A stretch of 6,961 nucleotides of DNA, from contig JAFADT010000975.1 in the NCBI GenBank assembly GCA_023424585.1, positions 1 to 6,961 of the forward strand, written 5' to 3'. Source of the stretch: Pseudomonadota bacterium. GTDB lineage: Bacteria; Myxococcota; Myxococcia; Myxococcales; Myxococcaceae. Within the stretch, counting starts at the first letter, position 1, and each line of letters starts with the position of its first letter. This document shows, one piece after another, positions 1 through 5,882 of this stretch. The notes beneath the pieces were generated by a model. It saw only the letters and a program-made list of their open reading frames with translations. It had not been told where the DNA came from and ran no database searches. A program made the position numbers and the translations under genes.

Positions 1-34
1 GGGGTGGGGGGTAGGGTCCGCGCCTTCCAGCCCT

Positions 35-39
35 GGAGG
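35..39 (+). promoter_or_regulatory. Shine-Dalgarno site of the first cyclophilin gene
   Basis: GGAGG lies nine bases before the ATG at 49. This decides the start: the same frame is open further upstream from a GTG at 4, but that start has no ribosome site visible in the window, and it would put about 15 residues in front of an otherwise normal signal peptide. Confidence 0.75.
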
Positions 40-48
40 CTGTCCCGT

Positions 49-717
49 ATGCACCGTCTTCTCGGTATCACCGCGGCGCTGGCCGCCGTCGTGGCGCTCG
101 CCGCCGAGCCCGCAGCGGGCCCCTGGACGAAGAAGGTCCAGGCCGGCAAGGACGTCTACGCGACGCTGAAGACGAGCCAGGGCGTCATCACCGTGAGGCT
201 CTTCTCCAAGGAGGCGCCTCGGACGGTGGAGAACTTCGTGGGCCTGGCCACCGGCGAGAGGGCCTGGACGGACCCGAAGACGGGGGCGCAGGTGAAGGGC
301 AAGCCGCTCTACGACGGCACCGTCTTCCACCGCGTCATCCCGGGCTTCATGATTCAGGGCGGCGACCCCACCGGCACCGGCATGGGCGACCCGGGCTACC
401 GCTTCGCGGACGAGTTCCAGAGCGGCCGGACCTTCGACAAGCCGGGCCTGCTGGCCATGGCCAACGCGGGCCGCAACACCAACGGCAGCCAGTTCTTCAT
501 CACCACCTCCACGCCCTCGAACCTCAACAACCGCCACACCATCTTCGGCGAGGTCATCACCGGCTACGACGTGGTGGAGAAGATCGGCAACGTGCCGCGC
601 AGCGCGGAGGACCGCCCGCAGACGCCCGTGGTCCTGGAGACCATCACGCTGAGTGACAAGGCGCCCAATGCGCCGGCCGCCCCCAAGCCCGCCGCCCCCA
701 AGAGCACCCCGCGATGA
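49..717 (+). CDS. Exported cyclophilin-type peptidyl-prolyl cis-trans isomerase
   Basis: A 222-residue cyclophilin that should catalyse cis-trans isomerisation of Xaa-Pro bonds in proteins outside the cytoplasmic membrane. Residues 1-19 form a short signal peptide (HR near the start, then an Ala/Leu/Val core, likely cut near ALA-A at 16-19) with no lipobox cysteine. The cyclophilin domain covers about 36-195. It has FHRVIPGFMIQGGD from 93, whose Arg95 matches the catalytic Arg55 of human CypA, and MANAGRNTNGSQFF at 137-150. His163 matches CypA His126. The position of CypA Trp121 is Asn158, so strong cyclosporin binding is unlikely (inference). The tail from about 204 is rich in Ala, Pro and Lys and probably disordered. 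The ATG at 49 is chosen over the GTG at 4 because of the GGAGG at 35-39 and the signal peptide. The stop overlaps the start of the next gene, a paralogue, so the two are probably co-transcribed. Periplasm is the likely site. Confidence 0.93.
   Translation: MHRLLGITAALAAVVALAAEPAAGPWTKKVQAGKDVYATLKTSQGVITVRLFSKEAPRTVENFVGLATGERAWTDPKTGAQVKGKPLYDGTVFHRVIPGFMIQGGDPTGTGMGDPGYRFADEFQSGRTFDKPGLLAMANAGRNTNGSQFFITTSTPSNLNNRHTIFGEVITGYDVVEKIGNVPRSAEDRPQTPVVLETITLSDKAPNAPAAPKPAAPKSTPR
193..275 (+). repeat. Direct repeat, copy 1 (within first cyclophilin gene)
   Basis: This 83-base block matches 789-871 in the second cyclophilin gene in the same reading frame, with seven mismatches by hand alignment. 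Positions 220-254 are identical to 816-850 for 35 bases, including codon third positions. It encodes the VRLFSKEAPRTVENFVGLATGE segment of the cyclophilin fold. Confidence 0.8.
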
Positions 718-1271
718 GCTTCATGGCGCAGGCCCGCGAGGGCACGGAGCTGTTCGGCACCTTCCACACCACGGAGGGGCGCATCGTCGTGCGCCTGTTC
801 TCCAAGGAGGCGCCCCGGACGGTGGAGAACTTCGTGGGCCTGGCCACCGGGGAGAAGCCCTGGACGGACCCCATCACCTTCCAGCCCCAGCACGGCCGCC
901 CGCTCTACGACGGGACGCTCTTCTTCCGCTGCATCAAGGACTTCATGATCCAGGGCGGGGACCCGACCAGCCGGGGCAACAACGGCCCGGGCTTCCGTTT
1001 CGAGGATGAGTTCCAGAGTGGCCGGCGTTTCGACAAGAAGGGCGTGCTGGCCATGGGCAACACCGGCCCCAACACCAACGGCAGTCAGTTCTTCATCACC
1101 GTGGCGCCGCAGAAGCACCTGGACAACCGCTACACCATCTTCGGCGAGGTGGTGGAGGGGCAGGACGTGGTGGACCGCATCGCCAACGAGCTTCCCAAGG
1201 ACTCAAACGACCGTCCCCGCCGGGACGTGCGCATCCAGACGTTGACCATCTCCACGGCGCGGCCGTCGTAA
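714..1271 (+). CDS. Cytoplasmic cyclophilin-type peptidyl-prolyl cis-trans isomerase
   Basis: A 185-residue cyclophilin with no signal peptide or membrane segment, so probably cytoplasmic. The fold runs over about 12-182. The catalytic arginine is present as Arg72 in FFRCIKDFMIQGGD, although the usual FHR is FFR. MGNTGPNTNGSQFF at 114-127 forms part of the proline pocket. His135 sits at the CypA Trp121 position, and Tyr140 replaces the usual His126. Overall length is close to a minimal single-domain cyclophilin. The ATG at 714 overlaps the upstream TGA (ATGA), and no clear Shine-Dalgarno sequence precedes it, so translation is probably coupled to the upstream gene. An ATG three codons later (723) is an alternative start. 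The protein is a close paralogue of its neighbour, with large stretches shared also at DNA level, which suggests a tandem duplication followed by loss or gain of the export signal. Substrates cannot be told from sequence. Confidence 0.92.
   Translation: MSFMAQAREGTELFGTFHTTEGRIVVRLFSKEAPRTVENFVGLATGEKPWTDPITFQPQHGRPLYDGTLFFRCIKDFMIQGGDPTSRGNNGPGFRFEDEFQSGRRFDKKGVLAMGNTGPNTNGSQFFITVAPQKHLDNRYTIFGEVVEGQDVVDRIANELPKDSNDRPRRDVRIQTLTISTARPS
789..871 (+). repeat. Direct repeat, copy 2 (within second cyclophilin gene)
   Basis: This is the partner of the block at 193-275, with 76 of 83 bases matching by hand and a perfect 35-base run at 816-850. Shorter near-identical blocks continue further along both genes, around the QGGDP, DEFQSG, NTNGSQFF and TIFGEV codons. 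Confidence 0.8.
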
Positions 1272-1303
1272 AGGCCGTCCGCCGTACCCTGGCAGTTCCC
1301 CCG

Positions 1304-1335
1304 GGGCCTTCCCGTCGTCGCGAGTCGGAAGGCCC
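1304..1335. repeat. Perfect 9-bp inverted repeat before era (possible terminator or RNA hairpin)
   Basis: GGGCCTTCC at 1304-1312 is the exact reverse complement of GGAAGGCCC at 1327-1335, with a 14-base loop. In RNA this gives a GC-rich stem of nine pairs. It lies 32 bases after the second cyclophilin stop and ends 19 bases before the era ATG. No T-run follows, so it is not a classical intrinsic terminator. It could end or process the cyclophilin transcript, or influence era expression, since the only GGAAGG near the era start (1327-1332) is inside its right arm. The pairing is seen directly; the role is inference. Confidence 0.5.
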
Positions 1336-1354
1336 ACTGATCATCTCCGGAAGT

Positions 1355-2308
1355 ATGGCCTCCCAGTCCCAGAAGAAGACCCCTCGCGCTGGCTTCGCCG
1401 CGCTCATCGGCCGGCCCAACGTGGGCAAGAGCACGCTGCTCAACGCCCTCACGGGCGAGAAGATCGCCATCGTCTCGCCCAAGCCGCAGACCACCCGCAA
1501 CCGCATCCTGGGCGTGGTGACGCGTCCGGAAGGGCAGGTGGCGTTCATCGACACCCCGGGCATCCACCAGGCCAAGGGGGAGCTCAACCGCTACATGGTG
1601 GAGGCCGCCCTCGCCGCGGCCGAGGAGGTGGACCTGGTCCTCTTCCTCATCGAGCCGCCCCAGGGCGAGACGCTGGACGTGACGCCGGGCAACCGCGCCA
1701 TCCTCGAGCGGCTGCAGAAGGTGGGCAAGCCCACCTTCCTGGTCATCAACAAGATCGACTCCATCCCCAAGGCGAAGCTGCTGCCGCTCATCGCCCTCTA
1801 CGGCCAGGAGTTCCCCTTCGCGGAGGTGGTGCCCATCTCCGCGCGCGAGAAGGACGGCGTGGAGCACCTGTTCCAGGTCGTGCTCGGCCACCTGCCGGAG
1901 GGCGAGGCCCTCTTCGCGGAGGACATGCTCACGGATCAGCAGGAGCGCGTCCTGGTGGCGGAGTACATCCGCGAGCAGGTGCTCCGGCACTGCCGCCAGG
2001 AGATCCCGTACTCCACCGCGGTGCTGGTGGACGTGTTCGACGAGTCCGAGCGCGAGCCGCGCCCGGGCACGCCCCCGGGCCAGCTGGGCGGCCTCATCCG
2101 CATCGCGGCGTCCATCTACGTGGAGCGCGACAGCCAGAAGGCCATCCTGATTGGCAAGCAGGGGCAGATGCTGAAGCTCATCGGCACGGACGCGCGCAAG
2201 TCCGTGCAGCGCCTGCTGGGCGCGCACGTGTACCTGGACCTGCGCGTGCGCGTGGAGGCCCGCTGGAGCGAGCGCGCCGCGGGCCTGAGGAAGCTGGGGT
2301 ACGAGTGA
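1355..2308 (+). CDS. era: GTPase Era, 30S ribosomal subunit assembly factor
   Basis: Era is an essential GTPase that binds the 3' end of 16S rRNA and promotes 30S maturation at the cytoplasmic face. The 317 residues show all GTPase motifs: G1 GRPNVGKS at 19-26, the switch QTTRNR at 45-50, G3 DTPG at 66-69, G4 NKID at 132-135 and G5 SAR at 162-164. A C-terminal KH RNA-binding domain (about 215-317) has the GxxG loop GKQG at 267-270 and ends in the family-typical LRKLGY. The protein is slightly longer than E. coli Era (301). The extra residues are a basic N-terminus of about a dozen residues and a Pro/Gly-rich stretch near 232-247 between early strands of the KH region. The start is fixed by the nearness of G1. 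The ribosome site is poor: GGAAG abuts the ATG, and a GGAAGG lies 22 bases upstream in a hairpin arm. A second ribosome GTPase, der, follows after 70 bases. Confidence 0.97.
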   Translation: MASQSQKKTPRAGFAALIGRPNVGKSTLLNALTGEKIAIVSPKPQTTRNRILGVVTRPEGQVAFIDTPGIHQAKGELNRYMVEAALAAAEEVDLVLFLIEPPQGETLDVTPGNRAILERLQKVGKPTFLVINKIDSIPKAKLLPLIALYGQEFPFAEVVPISAREKDGVEHLFQVVLGHLPEGEALFAEDMLTDQQERVLVAEYIREQVLRHCRQEIPYSTAVLVDVFDESEREPRPGTPPGQLGGLIRIAASIYVERDSQKAILIGKQGQMLKLIGTDARKSVQRLLGAHVYLDLRVRVEARWSERAAGLRKLGYE

Positions 2309-2382
2309 TGTCGCCGCCGAGGTCCGTGCCGCTGACGTCGTTGAAGCCGAAGTCGTCGTCGCTGTCGAGAGAGACTCCATGA
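2308..2382 (+). CDS. Possible 24-residue leader or linker peptide between era and der
   Basis: An ATG at 2308 shares its A with the era TGA. The frame runs 24 codons and stops at a TGA (2380-2382) that overlaps the der ATG as ATGA, so the frame exactly bridges the two genes. The predicted peptide is Ser/Pro/Lys-rich (seven Ser, five Pro) and begins MSPPRSVPL. Twenty of its 23 internal codons end in G or C, as in the neighbouring genes, although high genome GC alone would push that way. Upstream sequence offers GGGG at 2296-2299 as a weak ribosome site. It matches no peptide I know. It may be a translational-coupling device that passes ribosomes from era to der, or a chance frame. Confidence 0.2.
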   Translation: MSPPRSVPLTSLKPKSSSLSRETP

Positions 2383-3791
2383 AGCCGCTGGTCGCCATCG
2401 TCGGTCGCCCCAACGTGGGCAAGAGCACGCTGTTCAACCGCCTGGTGGGCCGCCGCATCGCGCTCGTGGAGGACGAGCCGGGCGTCACCCGCGACCGCCA
2501 CTACGCCGACGCGGAGTGGGAGGGCCGCGCCTTCACCCTCATCGACACGGGAGGCTTCGTCCCGGGGGAGAAGGACACGCTGCTCCAGTCGGTGCGGGAG
2601 CAGGCCCAGTTCGCGGTGGAGGAGTGCGACGTCATCATCTTCGTGGTGGACGCGCGCGCGGGCATGACCACCGCGGACGAGGCCGTCGCCCAGTACCTGC
2701 GCAAGGCGGGCAAGCCCGTCGTCGTCGCGGCCAACAAGCTGGACAACGAGTCCGGGCAGATGCAGTCGCTGGCCGGCGAGTTCTTCCGCCTGGGCCTGGG
2801 CGACGTGAACGCCATGTCCGCCGAGCACAACCTGGGCATGGGCAGCCTGATGGACTCCGTGGTGTCCAGGCTCCCGCCGAAGCAGGAGGACGAGGACGCC
2901 GAGGCGCCGCCGGACGACGGGAAGATCCGCGTGGCCATCATCGGCCGGCCCAACGTGGGCAAGAGCACCCTGGTCAACGCCATCCTCCAGGAGAAGCGCG
3001 TCGTCACCAGCGACGTCGCCGGCACCACGCGCGACCCCATCGACTCCGAGGTCACCTACAAGGGCACGCCGCTCATCCTCACGGACACCGCGGGCATCCG
3101 GCGCAAGAAGACCATCGCGCACCAGGTGGAGCAGTACTCGGTCATCGCGGCGCTGAAGGTGCTGGAGCGCAGCGACGTGGCGGTGCTCCTGATGGACGCC
3201 ACGGAGCCCGCGGTGGACCAGGACGCGAAGCTCGCGGGCCTGTCCATGGACCGCGGTCGCGCGCTGGTCATCGTGGTGAACAAGTGGGACCTCGTGGCGG
3301 AGGACAAGCGCCGCCAGGAGTCCTTCCGCGAGGAGCTCAAGCACGCGCTCAAGTTCGTGGGCTACGCGCCGGTCCTCTTCACGTCCGCCCTGCACGGCTC
3401 CAAGGTGGAGAAGGTGGTGGACGTGGCGGTGGAGCTGGCGAAGCAGTTCCGCTTCCGGGCGCCCACCCCCCAGCTCAACAAGCTGCTGGACTACATGGTG
3501 GACAACAACCCGGCCCCCATCGTGAAGGGCAAGCCGCTGCGCCTGTACTACATCGCCCAGGTGGCGGCGGCGCCGCCGACCTTCGCCCTCACGTGCAATG
3601 CGCCGCAGGGTGTGCCGGACATGTACAAGCGGTACATCACCAACCAGATCCGCAAGACCTTCGACCTGCGGGTGCCCATCCGCCTGCTCTTCCGCGAGCG
3701 GCCAGGCAAGGCCAAGCGCGAGGCCCGCAAGAACCCGCACCTGGCGGGGAAGGGTGGCAAGAAGGGTGGGAAGCGCGCGGGGCGGGACTGA
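2379..3791 (+). CDS. der: GTPase Der (EngA), 50S ribosomal subunit assembly factor
   Basis: Der is the only bacterial GTPase family with two tandem G domains and acts in late 50S subunit assembly. The 470 residues show domain 1 with GRPNVGKS at 9-16, DTGG at 56-59, NKLD at 119-122 and SAE at 137-139. An acidic Pro-rich linker follows (about 156-172). Domain 2 has GRPNVGKS at 179-186, DTAG at 226-229, NKWD at 291-294 and SAL at 326-328. A KH-like domain spans about 350-440 and includes the family-typical YITNQIRKTFDLRVPIRL. The tail from about 452 is basic and Gly/Lys-rich (GKGGKKGGKR), plausibly contacting rRNA. No in-frame ATG, GTG, TTG or CTG exists between the frame's preceding stop (2286-2288) and 2379, so this start is secure. 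GAGAGAG at 2367-2373 is its only ribosome-site candidate. It is probably co-transcribed with era. In E. coli, der lies next to bamB and yfgM, and homologues of both appear to follow here. Confidence 0.97.
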   Translation: MKPLVAIVGRPNVGKSTLFNRLVGRRIALVEDEPGVTRDRHYADAEWEGRAFTLIDTGGFVPGEKDTLLQSVREQAQFAVEECDVIIFVVDARAGMTTADEAVAQYLRKAGKPVVVAANKLDNESGQMQSLAGEFFRLGLGDVNAMSAEHNLGMGSLMDSVVSRLPPKQEDEDAEAPPDDGKIRVAIIGRPNVGKSTLVNAILQEKRVVTSDVAGTTRDPIDSEVTYKGTPLILTDTAGIRRKKTIAHQVEQYSVIAALKVLERSDVAVLLMDATEPAVDQDAKLAGLSMDRGRALVIVVNKWDLVAEDKRRQESFREELKHALKFVGYAPVLFTSALHGSKVEKVVDVAVELAKQFRFRAPTPQLNKLLDYMVDNNPAPIVKGKPLRLYYIAQVAAAPPTFALTCNAPQGVPDMYKRYITNQIRKTFDLRVPIRLLFRERPGKAKREARKNPHLAGKGGKKGGKRAGRD

Positions 3792-3804
3792 CCGCGCTCG
3801 CGCG

Positions 3805-3834
3805 TTGACACTCGCGGCGGGCGCTCTTTACAGT
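3805..3834 (+). promoter_or_regulatory. Sigma-70-like promoter for the yfgM-bamB-nudix-nuclease group
   Basis: A perfect -35 hexamer TTGACA (3805-3810) is followed, 18 bases on, by TACAGT (3829-3834), which matches TATAAT at four of six positions including the first, second and last. Transcription would start near 3840-3842, ahead of the Shine-Dalgarno sequence at 3871-3879. It sits in the 98-base gap after der and is conspicuously AT-richer than its surroundings. No terminator is visible between der and this element, so read-through from der may add to expression. Confidence 0.65.
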
Positions 3835-3870
3835 GCGCCGCTTTCCCAGAGAGAAGAGCACCGTCGAGCC

Positions 3871-3879
3871 GGAGAGAGG
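3871..3879 (+). promoter_or_regulatory. Shine-Dalgarno site fixing a GTG start at 3890
   Basis: GGAGAGAGG ends 10 bases before the GTG at 3890. The same frame can be read from a GTG at 3833, but that codon overlaps the -10 element of the promoter and has no ribosome site, so 3890 is preferred. Confidence 0.65.
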
Positions 3880-3889
3880 TCCCTTCATC

Positions 3890-4696
3890 GTGGCCCAGCA
3901 GAAGACCGAGAAGATTCGCCAGCAGGAGCTTCGCCAGCCGGACGCCTTCCAGAAGGTGGGCGCGGAGGCGCGAGACTGGCTGATGCAGCGCCAGAAGTTC
4001 CTCGCCATCGGCGCGGGGGTGCTCGTGCTGGGGGCGGTGGGCGTGGCCATCGCCAGCGAGGTCTCCAAGCGCGGCGAGGAGACGGCCTCCATGGCCCTGG
4101 GCCAGGCGCTCACCGTCCTGGACCGCCCGGTGAAGGGCGTGGACCCGGTGGACCCGTCCGCCACGGAGCCCGCCTTCGACACGGCGCAGGCCCGGGACGA
4201 GGAGGTCGTGAAGCAGCTGGCCGCCTTCCGCAAGGAGCACGCGGGCTCGCGCGCGGCGACGACCGCCGCCCTGCCGCAGGCCAAGGCCGAGCTCCGGCTG
4301 GGCAAGAACGACGACGCCCTGGCGTCCCTGGACGCCTTCCTCAAGGGCGCCCCGGAGAACGACTCCCTGCGCGCCAGCGCCCTGGAGGGCCAGGGCTACG
4401 CCTACGAGGCCAAGGGCGACTACGCCAACGCCATCAACTCCTTCGAGGCGATGGAGAAGGCGGACACCGGCGAGTACCTGGTCGGCATGGGCGCGTACCA
4501 CAAGGCGCGCATGCTGATCCTCCAGGGCAAGAAGGAGGAGGCCGCGCAGGTGCTCTCCAAGATTCCGACGGATCACCCGAACAGCGCGGCGGCCCGCCAG
4601 GCCACCGAGCGGATGGCGGTGCTGGCCGCGGAGGGCGTGAAGGTGCCCACCCCGGCGCCGCCGGCCGCGACGGCCACGGACGCGGGGGAGCCGTAG
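3890..4696 (+). CDS. YfgM-like membrane-anchored TPR protein
   Basis: A 268-residue protein starting at GTG. Residues 1-36 are polar and cytoplasmic (MAQQKTEKIRQQ...). A single membrane segment follows at about 37-56 (FLAIGAGVLVLGAVGVAIAS). The rest, about 210 residues, should be periplasmic. This N-in, single-pass layout with a TPR domain is that of YfgM, which in E. coli (206 residues) associates with SecYEG and the chaperone PpiD. TPR-like helical pairs are visible at about 115-148, 151-184 and 188-220 (for example GYAYEAKGDYANAINSFEA). The final 20 residues are an Ala/Pro/Thr tail. The start is chosen from the Shine-Dalgarno site at 3871-3879 and the upstream promoter. The gene lies directly between der and a bamB-like gene, the same partners as in E. 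coli, which is the best support for the YfgM assignment. Sequence alone would allow only a generic tetratricopeptide protein. Confidence 0.8.
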   Translation: MAQQKTEKIRQQELRQPDAFQKVGAEARDWLMQRQKFLAIGAGVLVLGAVGVAIASEVSKRGEETASMALGQALTVLDRPVKGVDPVDPSATEPAFDTAQARDEEVVKQLAAFRKEHAGSRAATTAALPQAKAELRLGKNDDALASLDAFLKGAPENDSLRASALEGQGYAYEAKGDYANAINSFEAMEKADTGEYLVGMGAYHKARMLILQGKKEEAAQVLSKIPTDHPNSAAARQATERMAVLAAEGVKVPTPAPPAATATDAGEP

Positions 4697-4703
4697 CTCG
4701 CTC

Positions 4704-5882
4704 ATGACCATGCGGCTCGCTCGGTGGAAGCGGTGGGTGGGAATGGCGGCCGGGGTGGGGCTCCTGGCCGGGTGCGCGACGGCGCCGTTGTACGGCAACC
4801 CGGAGCTGCCCGCGGCGCCCCGTCAGCCGCCCGTGGAGTTCTTCCAGGTGAACTGGTGGACGGGGCTCCTCGACGGCGTCCCGTTGCTGGAGTACTCGCC
4901 GCACGAGCCGGCCTCCCCGGTGTACGAGCCGGAGAGCCGGAACGTCATCGCGCAGACGCGGGACGGCTACGTCCGCGCGGTGGGGCCGGACGGGAAGGTG
5001 GCCTGGTCCATGCGCACGGGGGCCCGGGCGCTCGCGGGCGGCCTGGCCAGCGAGGGGGTCGTCTACCTGCCGGGCGGTGACGGCGTGCTGTACGCGCTGG
5101 ACGGCCGCACCGGCGCGGTGAAGTGGAAGTACGCCACCAACGAGTCCCTGGCCACGGTGCCGGTGCTCTCGGACGGCCTGGTGCTGGTGGCCTCGGACAC
5201 CGACACGGTGTTCGCGGTGAAGGCCACGGACGGCACGTGGGTGTGGCAGTACCGGCGCGACCCGCCGTCGGGCTTCACCGTCCGGGGCGCCTCCGCGCCG
5301 AGGGTGGACCAGGGCACCGCGTACATCGGCTTCTCCGACGGCTTCCTCGTGGCCCTCAAGGTCGACGACGGCGCGGTCATCTGGGAGAAGTCCCTGTCGG
5401 GCGCGGGGACCGAGTTCCTGGACGTGGACACCACGCCGGCCATCGACTCGGCCGGGCGGCTGTACGTGGCCTCGTACAAGAACGGCCTGTACGCCCTGGA
5501 GGCGGACACCGGCGCCGTCATCTGGAACTCCAGCGTCAGCGGCCTGACGTCGCTCCTGGCCCGGGGCGAGGTGGTGTTCGCCTCCGGCGACGGCCGCGTG
5601 GACGCCTACCTGGGAGAGACGGGGAAGCTCATCTGGTCGATCCGCCTCAAGGAGCGGACGGCGCTGGCTCCGGTGTTGGCCCGGGGAATGCTGCTGGTGC
5701 CCAACGAGCGAGCGCTGCTGTTCGTGGACCCGACGACGGGCAAGACGCGCCTGTCGTGGAACCCGGGCACGGGCATCTCCGCGCCGCCGTTCGTGGTGGG
5801 CTCGCGGGTGTACGTGCTGTCCAACAACGCGTACCTGTACGCGCTGGACATGAACAACGTGAAGAAGGGGCCGCGCGGGTGA
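4704..5882 (+). CDS. bamB: BamB-like PQQ-repeat beta-propeller lipoprotein
   Basis: BamB is the lipoprotein of the BAM complex that helps BamA fold outer-membrane beta-barrels. The 392 residues equal the length of E. coli BamB. Residues 1-23 are a lipoprotein signal (basic RWKRW, then a hydrophobic core) ending in the lipobox LLAGC, with lipidated Cys24. Ala25 follows, so outer-membrane sorting is expected. From about 75 on, PQQ-type blades repeat with the pattern DG-x-YALD-x-TG-x-x-W. Examples start near 87, 126, 166, 212, 260, 296, 337 and 375, giving about eight blades. The ATG at 4704 is preferred over the one at 4710 because GGGGGAG at 4684-4690 is better placed for it. It starts seven bases after the TPR gene, and its stop overlaps the next gene. 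Many myxobacterial PQQ-repeat proteins are not BamB, so the name rests on length, lipobox and the der/yfgM linkage. Confidence 0.8.
   Translation: MTMRLARWKRWVGMAAGVGLLAGCATAPLYGNPELPAAPRQPPVEFFQVNWWTGLLDGVPLLEYSPHEPASPVYEPESRNVIAQTRDGYVRAVGPDGKVAWSMRTGARALAGGLASEGVVYLPGGDGVLYALDGRTGAVKWKYATNESLATVPVLSDGLVLVASDTDTVFAVKATDGTWVWQYRRDPPSGFTVRGASAPRVDQGTAYIGFSDGFLVALKVDDGAVIWEKSLSGAGTEFLDVDTTPAIDSAGRLYVASYKNGLYALEADTGAVIWNSSVSGLTSLLARGEVVFASGDGRVDAYLGETGKLIWSIRLKERTALAPVLARGMLLVPNERALLFVDPTTGKTRLSWNPGTGISAPPFVVGSRVYVLSNNAYLYALDMNNVKKGPRG
5861..5870 (+). promoter_or_regulatory. Likely ribosome binding site for the Nudix gene inside the bamB-like gene
   Basis: The purine run GAAGAAGGGG ends eight bases before the GTG at 5879. 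It supports that codon, whose bases overlap the preceding stop (GTGA), over the in-frame GTG codons at 5891 and 5903. Confidence 0.45.

Noticed and set aside
1..16. G-rich run at the window edge as a G-quadruplex
   Set aside because: Only three well-separated G tracts are visible and the upstream context is cut off, so a four-tract structure cannot be supported.
1290..1305. Possible sigma-54 promoter around TGGCAG before era
   Set aside because: The -24-like TGGCA is present but there is no TTGC-like -12 element at the required distance.
2289..2378. Upstream extension of Der, or an Era-Der fusion by +1 frameshift at the era stop
   Set aside because: The der frame is open back to 2289 and reads as Val/Ala/Glu-rich, but it has no start codon. 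The era stop shows no recognisable slippery sequence, and 24 open codons are not surprising at this GC content.
3792..3804. Short CGCG-CTCG-CGCG palindrome after der as a terminator
   Set aside because: The stem would be only four pairs with no T-run, too weak to call.
5123..5878. N-terminal extension of the Nudix frame back into the bamB-like gene
   Set aside because: The translation upstream of 5879 is low-complexity Gly/Arg-rich sequence typical of an off-frame reading, while the PQQ-repeat frame is plainly coding there.
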